In this document: positions 9,602 through 21,673 of the stretch, one piece after another
Layout: every line of letters begins with the position of its first letter
Numbering within the stretch: position 1 is the stretch's first letter
Origin: Anthoceros angustus
Lineage: Eukaryota > Streptophyta > Anthocerotopsida > Anthocerotales > Anthocerotaceae
Reading direction: 5' to 3'
Length of the DNA stretch: 64,000 nucleotides
Assembly: GCA_010909165.1 (NCBI GenBank)
Contig: VJWM01000134.1
Location: forward strand, 434,001-498,000
Notes under the pieces: model-generated
Told to the model about the DNA's origin: nothing
Seen by the model: the letters and a program-made list of their open reading frames with translations, nothing else
The model's database searches: none
Translations under genes and position numbers: made by a program

Positions 9602-12139
9602 ATGGCCAGACAGGGCAGGTTTGTTTCCAGGGACATGTTATGTTGCCTGAAGGGATGTGGGTTGAAGGGAGATGTGGCTGTTGGCAGATGGACGGGGATG
9701 CAGGGGGCACGACAGTTGTTTGAGAAATTACCATCAGCATTTGTGAGAGCAGGAGATAGTGAGCATGGTGAAGTGGAGCAGGCTAAGCATCTGTACTATG
9801 AGATGAACAATTCGAGCAGCCTGTTTGTGGCTGCCCTGAAGGCCTGTGGGAGTGCAGGGGATCTGGTGAAGGGGAGGTCTGTGCACGCTGATGTGGCTAG
9901 GGCTGGTCTTCAGTCGAATGTGATGGTCGGGAGCGCACTGGTGGACATGTATGTCAAGTGTGGGAGGCTGGCAGACGCTTGCAGAGTGTTCGGTGGACTG
10001 GAGAGGAAGAACGTGGTGACATGGAATGCCATGTTGGGAGGGTATGTTCGGCATGGGCTTGCTCAGTCAGCTCTTGATCTTTACGCGAGCATGCTAAGGG
10101 ATGGTAGCACGCTAGCTAACAGTGTTACGTTCGTCTTCCTCCTTAAGGCTTGTGGCAGTGTAGGAGCCCTGTTAGAAGGCATCCGGTTTCACGCGCAGAT
10201 CGTGGAACAGGGGCTTGAAGCAAATGCGTTTGTGGGTAGCGCTTTGGTGGTCATGTATCTGAGATGTGGGAGCCTGGAGGATGCTCGAAAGGTGTTTGAC
10301 AGACTGCTGATGCGAGATGCTGCTACATGGAATGCGATGATGGGCGGGTATACTCAGCATGGGCTTGGGCACGAGGCCCTCAAGCTGTATGGCAAGATGC
10401 AGGAGGATGGTACTATGTTGGCAGGACAGACATTTGTGATGGCTCTCAAAGCGTGTAGCAGCATAGGAGCTGTCTCAGCAGGGAAACAACTTCATGCTCA
10501 GATCCTGGAAAGAGGACTTGAGGCGGACGTTTTTGTGGGGAGCTCCCTGGTGGATATGTATGTGAAATGTGGGAGTGTAAGTGATGCGTTCATTGTCTTT
10601 CGGAGGTTGTCGGATAGAGATGTTGTGGTATGGAATACAGTGATTGCAGGGTGTGTGCTTCAAGGCCTTTGTCGTGAGGCTCTTACATTGTATGTGAGCA
10701 TGCAGAAAGAGGGTTGGACACCGAATGAAGCCACGTTTGTCAGTGCTCTCAAAGCTTGTGGCAGCACTGGGTTCTTGCAAGAAGGGAAACAGATCCATGC
10801 GGAGATGCTGCAAAGGGGACTCGAAGTGACTGGGTGTGCAGGCAACACTCTTGTAGACCTGTACGCGAAATGTGGGAGCCTGGAGGATGCTCGCAAAGTG
10901 TTTGACAGATTATCGGGTTCGGATGCTGTGACATGGAATGCCATGATCTCGGGATATGCCCAGCATGGCCTTGGGCAGGAAGCTCTTGACCTTTACGCAG
11001 CCATGAAAGAGAGAGGCTTCACGCCGGATGAAGCAACGCTTGTTTGCATTCTGAAAGCATGTGGAAGTGTAGGAGCGCTACAGGAGGGTAAGCGCATTCA
11101 TGCTCACGTGCTCGAAAGGGGCCTCCAAGCATTCGTCTCTGTCGGGAACACGCTCGTGGACATGTATGCCAAATGTGGAAGCCTGGTGGATGCCAGGACT
11201 GTGTTTGAGGCGTTGCCTAAGAGGAATGTGGTCACATGGAATGCACTGATCAACGGATACGGCCAGCACAACGACTGCACAGCAGCTATCCAATGCTTCC
11301 ATCAAATGCAGCAACAGAGAATCGAGCCTGATGCAGCCACATTCACAGCTCTCCTTTCCGCATGCAGTCATGTGGCTTCGGTGGATGATGGTCAGCTCTA
11401 CTTCAACATGCTGGTGGAGAACTACGCCATCACACCCACAATAGAACACCAGACCTGCATGGTTGATCTCCTCGGCAGGTCCGGCCGTCTGGCTGAAGCA
11501 GAGGCCATGTTGCAGGCAATACCACTCAAGCACAGCGCCGCTGGTTGGAGGTCTCTGCTAAGATCCTGTGGAAGCCACAGTGACATCGTCCGAGCAAGGG
11601 CATGTTTCGACTGTCTTGTGGACCTGGAACCTCAGCAAGCTGCCGGGTATGCACTCATGTCTAGCATCTACACGGATGCCGGCATGTTCCAACATGCCCA
11701 CGAAATAGAGTTGCTGAGAACATGTGCAGGTGCTCGGAAGAAGCCAGCCAAAGCTCTTATCGAAGTGAACAACAAGGTCCACGAGTTCACTGTAGGGGAA
11801 CGAAGGAACGACCTGTTTTCCAAACTGAGAGGCCTGGAAGTGGAATCTACTGATGCATCCCGTGACCCCCGCACTGCCGAAGTGCTGAATTCACCAGCCT
11901 ACAGGGAAGTGGGAGATGCACTGTGCGGTCATGCTGAGAAATTGGCTCTGGCTTTCGGCCTCCTCAACACTCCCGAAGGCACCTCTCTGCTGGTCGTGAA
12001 AAACCTAAGGATGTGTGACCATTGCCACAGCGGAACCAAGATCATCTCCAAGCTTGAACAGAGAGAGATCATAGTTAGAGACGCCCACCGTACGCATCAT
12101 TTTCACGATGGCATGTGCTCATGTGGAGACAATCATTGA
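9602..12139 (+). CDS. PPR-DYW protein, predicted organellar C-to-U RNA editing factor
   Basis: A single-exon gene of 845 codons starting at the first in-frame ATG. About five ~101-residue PLS blocks are visible, each with an ALKACGS-type start, a (V/S)DMYVKCGS segment and a VVTWNAM segment. They are followed by E/E+ regions and a C-terminal DYW deaminase domain. The deaminase shows HAEKLA (the HxE zinc/catalytic site), CDHCH and a final DGMCSCGDNH. The family binds one or a few organelle transcripts by one-repeat-to-one-base recognition and deaminates a target cytidine. The last three residues are DNH rather than DYW. No clear transit peptide is seen at this start, so the true N-terminus may lie further upstream or targeting may be weakly marked. 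Lack of introns is typical of this family. Target RNA cannot be predicted here. Confidence 0.93.
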   Translation: MARQGRFVSRDMLCCLKGCGLKGDVAVGRWTGMQGARQLFEKLPSAFVRAGDSEHGEVEQAKHLYYEMNNSSSLFVAALKACGSAGDLVKGRSVHADVARAGLQSNVMVGSALVDMYVKCGRLADACRVFGGLERKNVVTWNAMLGGYVRHGLAQSALDLYASMLRDGSTLANSVTFVFLLKACGSVGALLEGIRFHAQIVEQGLEANAFVGSALVVMYLRCGSLEDARKVFDRLLMRDAATWNAMMGGYTQHGLGHEALKLYGKMQEDGTMLAGQTFVMALKACSSIGAVSAGKQLHAQILERGLEADVFVGSSLVDMYVKCGSVSDAFIVFRRLSDRDVVVWNTVIAGCVLQGLCREALTLYVSMQKEGWTPNEATFVSALKACGSTGFLQEGKQIHAEMLQRGLEVTGCAGNTLVDLYAKCGSLEDARKVFDRLSGSDAVTWNAMISGYAQHGLGQEALDLYAAMKERGFTPDEATLVCILKACGSVGALQEGKRIHAHVLERGLQAFVSVGNTLVDMYAKCGSLVDARTVFEALPKRNVVTWNALINGYGQHNDCTAAIQCFHQMQQQRIEPDAATFTALLSACSHVASVDDGQLYFNMLVENYAITPTIEHQTCMVDLLGRSGRLAEAEAMLQAIPLKHSAAGWRSLLRSCGSHSDIVRARACFDCLVDLEPQQAAGYALMSSIYTDAGMFQHAHEIELLRTCAGARKKPAKALIEVNNKVHEFTVGERRNDLFSKLRGLEVESTDASRDPRTAEVLNSPAYREVGDALCGHAEKLALAFGLLNTPEGTSLLVVKNLRMCDHCHSGTKIISKLEQREIIVRDAHRTHHFHDGMCSCGDNH

Positions 12140-12710
12140 GGAAGGAAGCAGGATTTACTGCTGCAGTGTTGAATCCATGCATACTTGCATGCGGCTAGCG
12201 TCGGACGGGAAGGGCACGAAGGAGGGAAGGTGTCTGGAAGGTGCAGCCGCTCCCAAGGTCTGTATGTATGTACATCCATGTGTATGTACAGAGAAAGAGA
12301 TACGTACATACATATGTACATAGATCGTAGTCAGAGATGGCAAGCGTGTGCATCATTTTCACGAGACGTGAATCACGACGGCCTGTGCGCATGTCAGGAT
12401 GATGACACAGGAACAGCCCGTATATGTGTAAAGTGGTATTTGCGTTGTTGTGATGGTGGGTGTAAAAACGCCTTGAACTGGTTTTTGAATCGTGTTAGGG
12501 CGAGGAGAGTCAAGTCGAGAGTGAACGATTCCACCAACTGCGTCGTGAATTGATGATGTCCGGAAAGGACAGACCTGGCTTGCGCTGTCGAGGCAGATGA
12601 TCAGAACAACAGGACGGGACCACGAGGAACGGCCTGCCCCGGTTGATCACTCCTGAACATGTACAAGAACATTCAGCTGGATCTGTCCTCAGGATATCGG
12701 CGCGGTGACC
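12140..12710. other. Intergenic between PPR and SEC8
   Basis: Contains a TACATACATATGTACAT-type simple repeat (12263-12322) and presumably the PPR 3' end and the SEC8 promoter/5' UTR. No gene is recognised. Confidence 0.5.
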
Positions 12711-15700
12711 ATGAGTGACATCGAATTTGTGAAGGAAGAGCTCGATAGCATAGATGACGCATGGAAGCAGGCTCGCTTCGATTCGCTGCCGCATGTGGTG
12801 AAAATTCTGACGTGCCAAGATCCTGACGAGGCGCTGCAGCATTTGCGGGACCAGCGGGATGAGATCGAGGAGCTTGTGGACGAGGTCGTCAGGGGATACC
12901 ACAATGGGTTCAATAGGGCCATTCACAACTACTCGCAGGTGTGTAAGGCTTCCTCCGTTTGTGCTGGATCTGTGGCGCCAGGTGGTGCACGAACACTTAA
13001 TGGACGCTTGCTTTCTCTTGGACTCCCCAGATTTTGCGGCTGTTTAGTGAATCCGCAGCAAGCATCAGCGGGCTGAAAGGGAACCTTGGGGAAGCCAAAA
13101 ATCTCCTTGGCACGCGCCACAAGCAGCTTCAGCAGCTGTGGTATCGATCTGTTACTTTGCGGCATGTCATCGCACTCCTTGATCAAATTGACAATGTCTC
13201 TAAGGTGAAGCTCGGCCATCTTCGTTTTCAAGACATGCAGGACATGCGCCTCCTTCAAACGGCTCCTTATCCGCCTCTGCAACGTAGTCTCCAGCCATGA
13301 CTGCTGGTTCTTTTGCGATATGGGCTGTTGTCAGTTTTCACCACCTGTGTTCTTCTCGCAGGTCCCTGCAAGAATCGACAAGTTGATAGCAGAACGGCGA
13401 TATTATGCTGCTGTGCAGCTCCACGTTCAGTCAATTAGTATGCTTGAAAGAGAAGGCATCCAAACGGTATGACCATGTTTGATGAACTCAATAATCCCTG
13501 ACAAGACGTTTGGGTGTCCTTCCCAAGTTGTCGGCTTTGCTCCGTGTCTAATATAAATAACTTAAGGGAATTCACTTGGAGCCTCATTTGAAATCTGCTA
13601 ACTCATGTCTGTGGAATATATCATGTCCGAATTACTGAAGCTGAGTCTGGATTTGGCACACTACCTGGTTTGTCCAGGAGGTGGGACAGGTACCTTGTTC
13701 ACCAACTTAAGCTGTACCTGTTGGTATACTCTTGACAGCGTTAAACTTCATGTGGGATCAGCAAAGCTGTGTGCGGGTCAAAGAAGTCTGTGCCATAATC
13801 TGTTGTATGCACAGTCTATCCTTTTTCGTACCTTGCAGTGTGTAGCTTCTTTCCTCTTTCCTTCCTCCTCGTCTCACGTCCAGAATTGTATTCTGAGCAG
13901 TAGGAGATTTGGAGAATCTTTGGCTGTGGTCTTCCACTTGGCGACCTCTTGAATGTCGTTGTTTTGTACACTAAAATGCTTTCTAGAAGGCACATAATAA
14001 CCAAGCCTTCTGCATCAGTAACACAAAGAACATTTACTTTGGGAACTGGTCAGACATTGCCATGATCCAGTCTGTGTGGTCCTCAGATGTCTTAAGGTTC
14101 TGGGGTTCCTTGTTTTTCTGGTTCCAATCACTAGTCGTCCTGACTGTCTTGTTTGTCAAATGTATTTTTTGCGCACTGCAGGTTGGCGCATTGCAGGATG
14201 TCCGAGCAGACCTCTCCAAACTGAAAGGAGTTTTATTTTTCAAATTGATTGAGGATCTTCATCTTCATCTTTACAACAAAGGCGAGTACAGGTAGTACGG
14301 GGTTGTAACTTCTCACCAGGGGAAATCAGTATTTTTGTTTTCACCACTAGTAGAACCCTTTGCTGGTGGGACTATGTAGATTGCTTACTTCACAGGTTGG
14401 TATTCTATAGTAGGGAAACAGTGCTTGAATTCTGTTCTCAGCAAACTATTCTTCTGTTTGTACCTGCTAGTCTGAGAAGTTTCTTCCTATGTGCAGTGAA
14501 AATTTGGCTGATATGCATGACAAAGATGATGACCTATCCAATCTAGTTGTTGCTCTTCCCCCAACACAACCAGTGTCGAGACGGACTAGGACAATGCGCC
14601 GGCACGACTCTCAAATTTCTGGCTCTGAAAGGGCATCAGATGCTCGTGGTTCTGTTGATGGGTGAGCACCAGTGTTCTGAGCTCTCAACCCCATGGTTCT
14701 TGTGACTGTTGTAGAGTCACTGGGTTTTGTTTTGACCAAACTTTTGGGTGCAGCTCGTCAGTGGATGGTAGAGATGATGAGAAGTCACAGAATGGGGACC
14801 TTGCGGATGGACCCTCGTCAGAAACTGTTTTATCTCGGCCTTTATCAAATGGCTCTACTGAGGATGCTGCAAGCAAGGACGCCAAAAAGAATGCTAAAGT
14901 GTTACCTGTTTGGCTAGCTGAGGCGAATCCAAATGAATTTACTGTATGTGCTCACCATTGCTGGCAATGTTTGATTATTGAGGTGTTTTTGTAGCTTCAT
15001 AATTGTGTCCCTCTATTGCCTATGCAGGATGTAATGACGAAAAGCGAAGCAACTAGGAATGTCAAGTACCTCCAAACTCTGGTGGAGTGCCTCGCATTGC
15101 TGGGGAAGGTTGCTGCTGCTGGTGCAATAGTAAGGTACTACATTTGCTCTTTGCTAGAGTCAGGGGGCAATTTTTATGTTTTTGGTTCATCTGTTGATGA
15201 CCTTCCATGCAAGAAACAGGTTGAGTTCTTTTCTTGTAATTGCTCTTGGGATAATGTTGTTGCAGTCAAAGGCTTAGACCCACTGTTCATGATCTTATAA
15301 TTACTGAGATCAAAGCCTGTGCGGCAGCACTTGAAGCTTCAAGGCCCCGTGTTGAGCAAGTTTCCAAAACCGCTGCAGCAGGCTCAGCTCTGCCCAGAGT
15401 CAATGGTGTCATCAAATACAAGAAGATACCTGTCCAGAAGCCATACAAGAACAAGAAGGCCAAAGGGGATATATTTATTCCAGACACCCCTGTCCTGGGC
15501 CCTGTTGCTCCGTCTATGGGACCAATGGGAATGGCCCAAATCTCGGCCCAAGAGCTCTTGGAGCACATTCTAGCTGCGGTTACTCGTGTGTTAGGTAGGT
15601 ATCATCTCAGTAGGTGCTCCCCATATGTGAACTTCTGCATGAAATCAACTATGCAAGGGACAACTCTGTGACTCTGCAGCCTAGAATTCAAATTGTCTAG

Positions 15701-18700
15701 GAGTTGTTTTCATTGTTGCACAGCACTGATGATATATCATGACAAGCTCTGCAGAAAATCATGTTGTTGTTGGAGAGATGTTGGAAGCCAGGGCAAGTGT
15801 GTCAGATACTGGTGCATCTCCTTCGAAGAAACCAAATGGTGATGCACATTGGAGTGGAGATACGGATATTGCCCGTGCAACTGGTGGCTACAGCTTGGGC
15901 TTTGCATTGACTGTGGTGCAGGTGAGGGATTGGTCTGATGCTCTGTATCACTGGCGTTAGGCATACTGCTTACAGGTATGTTCCAATTTGACCTTTGTAT
16001 GCAGAGTGAATGCCAGCAGCTTATCTGTGATATCCTCCGAGCAACACCAGACGCTGCCTCAGCAGATGCTGCCGTTCAGACAGCCCGCCTAGCAAGCAAA
16101 ATGCCTCCTGATAATTCAAGGTGAGAATCTTGTTGGCTCATTGGGAGGTACAGCTCTCTTCGTTTCTTTGTGCCACCGCCAATCTCAGTCCTCAATTGTC
16201 CTATTTGTGATCACGTGGTAGCTTTTCTAATTTGTTTCAATTGTAACTGTAGCAATGGTGCTGTTGAGGAGGGATTGTCATTCGCTTTCCGCTTTACAGA
16301 CACAGTTCTTTCGTCTCCTGGTAAACTTCTCTGTTTCTTCATTTCTCTAGTGTAAATATTCTTCACGTATACTTCAGAGCTTCTGATTTTGTTTTCGTCT
16401 GACAGGAGGAGGTGATAGCTTGAGTAGGGCTCTTGGCGGAGACGGTTTACGGCATGGACGGAACAGACGAAGTACCTCTGGAGGTCAGGAGGGTTATGGA
16501 ACAGCTAGTATATTGTCAGAGAGGGGGATTTATCTCACCTCCGCTGTGTATCGGCCAGTTCTTCAGGTTTGTCAATGCACCCATGGTTTGCAGGACTCGC
16601 AATAGCATTGTCGGCTAACTAGCTTTTACAAGCAGTAGTGAAATACCAGGTGTTTCCTGGTAAATTAAAATCACCTTTTTTCATAGCTCTCAGAATCAGG
16701 AATTTCTGTCTTGTCAACGTGCAGTTTACAGATAAGGTATCGAGTTTGCTTCCGAAGAAGTACTCGCAATTAGGGTACATATCTCTTCAACTGGATGTTT
16801 CATTAAGGGAGCAAGTTTACTATTGCATGATCCTAGGAATGCCTTTTATGCTGACTCTTTCAAAAAACCAGACTGGGTGGTCATGGTGTGTCTCTCATTT
16901 CTTTGTTGGTTCAAGCAGGAAGGATGGTCTTCAAAGTTTCATTGAGAATTTCATCAAAGATCAGTTTCTGCCTATAGTGCGGGTTGATTACCGTACACGA
17001 GTGGCAGATGCCCTAGCAAGTAATGCATTGAATAGAAGTTTTGTAGGGACTTGTAGGGTGTACTTGTCAACTCCTCACTATTCAGCACACTGTTTGCAAA
17101 GTTAAGCTCCTGGCATGCCACTTGTGCAGGCCCTGCTGCATTTCGGCCAAGATCACGTGCAGGTGCATCATACAGATCCTCTGTTGAGAAAGGGAGACCT
17201 GTGCTGCAGGGCCCTCTGGCTGCAAATCAACTTGTTACTGAAGTAAGTGCTCTTGGGCCTCCCTGCCAATTGGAGATTTTGCCCTTGTAGGCGAACATGG
17301 TGGATTTTAGTTGCCATAGGCGGTTTCACAGGATGGACTTGTGCTCTGTAGAGTGGTTGTGTGTATAACCCTGTCGGGTGATGCTGATGCTGTGCAGGTC
17401 CTGGGATGGGCACAGTCGATGCCTGTATATGCTGGAGAATTTCTGGAATTGGTGCATGCCCTGTTAGAGCGAACTTTAGAGCGCTGCCGTGCAGTATATA
17501 CAGAGGTAGTTTCTGGCTTCAGTATTGTAATCTGGGTATCTGTTGTTCAGCCTTATGTCTGACTTTGTCTCAAACATTTAAAATTCAGGCAGTACTGGGA
17601 AGTTTAAGCTCTAGCGCCATTGGCAAGACAGAGATAGCTAATCTCATGAAGCAAGAGTCTGCCCATTCTTTGCTTGAGGCCGCTTTCTATAGTGAAGTTG
17701 GCCAAAAGCTCTCTTCAGATATTCAGTTAGATGCGGAGAGCATGGAAGTGGAGATGGAGCTGAACAATCTCCTTCTCAGCTTACGGCCAATCAAACAGGT
17801 ACATTTTGCTTTGGTACAGCGGTGTGAGGTTTGCATCGACAGGGTATATCTATGCTCTGATGTAGGTACATGCATCAAACAGGTGTACATTTTCTTTGGT
17901 GTAGCCTTGTGAGATTTCATCATTTGTCTGGAGCTGTGCCTCCATGTAGCCAAGTGTCATGTTCCCTGGGTTTCATTTGTGGAAGATGGTCAACCATACT
18001 TGAAAGAGTGATTCTGTGCTTTCTGCGTGGCTGGATACAGGAGCAGCTCATCACTGATGACCACAAGTTCAACCTACTTGCCAGTCTGAGCGATTCCTTG
18101 GACTACCTCTCGGAGTCTATGCTACAGTATGTGCTTATGGGCATTTCACGCCTGTGTGGTTTTGGTCTTGGTATGGGATTTTAAGAACCTATAACACATG
18201 CTTGTTTTCAACTCATGACAGGTTGGGGCAGAAAACAACATCTGCATCTCAAGCTGCAAGGCGAAAGCGTGACTCGCAGCACCAGGTACATCACCATAGA
18301 CGCACCAGTAGCACACTCACCGCAGGGTTGGGGGTGCTTGCCGAGAAGTATCGTGCTTTGTCGTCAGAGTGTTTGCGGACTCTTCGGATGGAGATGCAGC
18401 TAGAGGCCATATACCATCTTCAGGTTCAGACATGTTCCATTCAGTGGTTTTCCTTGGGGTTCCAGTTGCAAGCGTGAGTGTAATGGTGAATAATCATCCT
18501 AGTGGCATGTTGTCTCATCCTAGTGGCATGTGCTCAGAAGTTCACAGACTGCTACAAAGTGTTCACATGACCTTGTCCTGATCATCCTGTTTGATGGAAT
18601 TTAGAGCATGATCGGAAGGGGCTACACAACTGATCAGGATGCTGAAGAGCCTGAAGACTTTATTGTCCAACTTACTTCACTGGTAGGATCCTTGAATGTC

Positions 18701-19543
18701 CTGGTATATATGTTGCTGGGACCGTTTATGTAACCGTGTTTTTATTGACCGATCAAAGACGGTAAGTAATGAATGTCTTTCATGCAGATTTCACGAAGGG
18801 ATGAGGAACTTGCAGCATGTGTGCCCCCTCTGAAGCGTAGCTATGTCTTTGGTGGTGTCTGCAGTATTGCAGCAATGGCATTCATCAAGGTATCAGGAGA
18901 GAGGCTTGCTACATCTGCATATTTGCGCAAACAGATCAACCAAATTTGTATGTGTGTGGCAGGTCTTGAATGATCTTAGTTCTGTGAACATGCTGGGTAT
19001 CAGGCAAATCTGCCGGAATTGCATTGCACTTCAGCAGGTGGGTTAACTCTTAATGGTGCCATTGTTGACAATTGCGGCCTGTTTTCTTAAGTCTGGCGGG
19101 TTCTGAACCCATGTGCAGGCCCTTGCAGCACTAGCGTCAAGTAGTGGCAACATCGTTCAGCAGTCATTGGATCGTGTTCGAACGTATTATGAGCTTTTGA
19201 ACCTCCCTTTTGAGGTAACATACTGAGCTGCTTCAAGATTTGTACCTGTTTCTCTCAGAAATTCTCACTCATTTGCACCATTGTATCTTCTGATTTAAAC
19301 GTATCTTCTTACGCAGGCTTTAATTGCTTTTGTCACTGAGCATGATAAATTGTTCACATTCCCAGAGTGAGTCTTTCTGCCTTCCAGTTGATGGGTTGCA
19401 ATCATGGGGTACTGTCTGAAAGCTGAGCTTCTATTGTCTGAATGAACAGGTACTCCAGCCTCCTGAAAGTAAATGTTCCGGGGAGGGAGATACCTGCTGA
19501 TGCTATCCAGCGAATTGGCAAAATTTTGGCTCCTGGGTTGTAG
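12711..19543 (+). CDS. SEC8: Exocyst complex component SEC8
   Basis: SEC8 is a subunit of the octameric exocyst that tethers secretory vesicles to the plasma membrane. I read 25 exons: 12711-12938, 13031-13204, 13362-13466, 14182-14291, 14497-14661, 14754-14943, 15028-15134, 15266-15594, 15755-15921, 16005-16120, 16253-16320, 16406-16566, 16725-16774, 16919-17019, 17130-17242, 17398-17505, 17589-17798, 18041-18126, 18222-18423, 18605-18682, 18788-18889, 18963-19037, 19119-19214, 19317-19366, 19450-19543. All introns are GT-AG and the joined frame is 3285 nt (1094 aa), close to the ~1050 aa of Arabidopsis SEC8. Diagnostic pieces are FDSLPHVVKILT and VDEVVRGYHNGFNRAIHNYSQ-like sequence at the N-terminus, QRLRPTVHDLIITEIK, and the C-terminal VNVPGREIPADAIQRIGKIL. 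The acceptor of exon 9 (15754) is chosen to keep frame. The gene looks intact. Confidence 0.93.
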
Positions 19544-19946
19544 TTTTTCCTGGATATCTGTTTTGGGACGATGTATATTGATTTAGGACGTCACACCATT
19601 CATGTGTGATATAAAATTCTTTTGGTGTGTTCTCGCCTTTTTGTTTTAGCATGAATGAAGATGTGGTGTCAATTGCCCTTTCCAATGTTCATTGTCATAC
19701 CATTTTGCTACTTAGAACGGACGCCAACTCGTGGTACGGGCAGGGGCCCCTCAGCAGCGCGGCTCCAAGGGAACTTGGCGGATGGCTACTGTGCATGTGG
19801 CAGATCAAAGGCATCCACGATCCTCGCTCGTTCTCACAGGGGTCTTTCTGCGTCAATGATTTTGTCGATCAATACTGCATCATGTGAGTCTCCCATGCTT
19901 AAAACAAACTGCAGGTGTCCTTCATGCCACATGTTCAAGTGTACAA

Positions 19947-21518
19947 TCAGGTGCCCACTAAAATCAACGAGTGATCGAAGCCAGAGGCGGCCTGGAGCAC
20001 GACCGTATTTTCTAGTTCTTCCAGAGGCGATGGAAATTGCTGATCGTGATTGCTTCCTAGTCCCAGTCTTCCATTTCTGCCACTTCCCCATGCCCACAAT
20101 CGGCCCTGTGCCGTCACAGCCAGTGAGTGAACTCGCCCTCCCGACATTGACACAACCTCCTCATGCGACAGCTCTTCAATCACACCAGGCACGGTGAAAT
20201 CTTCAGAACTATTGTCCCTGCGTCCAAGCTGGTGACCCAGATTCCAACCCCAGGAAAAAGGCATGCCTGACTTTGCAGAAGTTTCTCCTTTGTCGAATCT
20301 CTTGCCTGGCTTGAATAATGAGGATACCACTGCCAAGGAATGCCCCAGCCCAGCCCCGATTGATAGCACAGGTCGGCCTGAGAAAGCTACTGCCAAGGAC
20401 TTAATCATAACATTGGAAGCTGACCCAAGCTGATTCAGCGTGTTGTCTCCGAACGAGAACAGCTCTCCACCTTCTGAAGAAAGGAAGCAAGCAAGTTAGC
20501 AAACACTCTGTAAGAAGGTTGAGAGCCGTATATGGCATGCACCATACCTGCGAGGACAAGGGAGTGGTCCAGGCCGGCAGCAACTTGAGCTATTCTGAAT
20601 TGTGAAAGCTCCTGAACTGAACAGGGCTCCCAGGCTAGAACGGCAAGGCGCTCCTTTTCCTTCTCCTCGTCCACTTCATGCTCAGCTTCCTGCTGGTTCT
20701 GGCTGGAGCTGAAGCTGCTAGGAGGGATGCCCAACCGTCCGTCTGCAGCATATCCCCAGGAGAAGAGCTCTCCTTCAGTTGTGCACGCTAGGGCATGTCC
20801 CCACCCCAGGGCTACCTGCCACACGAGGGACTGAGCAATGCTGCAATTTGGGAGCAGGCTAAAGTTTAGATGCAGAGAGGTGTAGATGTACCTAACCACC
20901 TGCACAACATGCCGTCCCTTGAAGGCTTCAATCTGTGTGGGGAGGAGAGCCTCTACGACCCCCATGCCAAGCCCCAGCTGTCCTCGTTTGGACCTGCCCC
21001 AAGCCCACACAGATCCATCTTCTGCCACAGCCATGGACACAACTCCGGAGCCTGCCACCTGCTTCACGCGGATTTTCTCCAGCCCCGTCACTTTGGCAGG
21101 AGCACTCCAATCTCCCCTGACATCAGACCACAAAACACTTGAGATCCAGGGGCCGGGAACAGACAAACCCACAAAATTTCCCAGCGAGCAACCTGGATAG
21201 ATCGGACTGAACGTAGCCACGACCCAGCTGGCCTTCGGAGTTTCTTCCCCAGGCCCAAACTTCTCCACCATCCGTGACTGCAATGGAATGGTAATGCCCA
21301 CACGCAACTGCCACCAGAGCGCCTGGCAGGCCTGCAACTTCCTGGGGCTCATAAACATCTTCAGCAAGCACACCTCTGCCATGGCCGAGAGCACCGCTGC
21401 TGCCAGCTCCGAAGCTGAGGACCCTTGTTTCAGACGAACCAGCTGTGCTCAAGTGGCTGACATGCGTGAACCGCTGCAAGTAGCGCAGAAAGGAGATGCT
21501 GCGGACACTTGTTCTCAT
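19947..21518 (-). CDS. RUG3: RCC1-repeat protein, RUG3-like (mitochondrial)
   Basis: Four exons on the minus strand: 21518-21208, 21116-20900, 20815-20548, 20473-19947; joined 1323 nt, 440 aa, one open frame. The protein is built of RCC1/beta-propeller blades, visible as VWAWGRNSEGQLGRG, VWAWGRSKRGQLGLG, LFSWGYAADGRLG, LFSFGDNTLNQLG, SWGWNLGHQLG and LWAWGSGRNGRLGLG. The first ~27 residues are rich in Arg, Ser and Leu without acids, like a mitochondrial presequence. In Arabidopsis RUG3 is a mitochondrial RCC1 protein needed for nad2 intron splicing; that role is inferred here by similarity. The intron 1 donor (CA^GTCC) is weak but keeps the frame into QGDWSAPAKV. An upstream ATG at 21677 would overlap the neighbouring gene's end and was not used. 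It converges with SEC8, 403 bp away. Confidence 0.85.
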
Positions 21519-21673
21519 ACTGGAAAACAGGTGCGAACATAGAAAACACTGCAGGCGTGGAAGGTGCATGTATGTAATAAAGATGTACATAGGTACTTCG
21601 GGGAGTGGAATTACAGCATGATTGATCAGTTCAAGGGGTCTAGCAATTAGCAAATAGGCAAGCGCGTGCGCTT

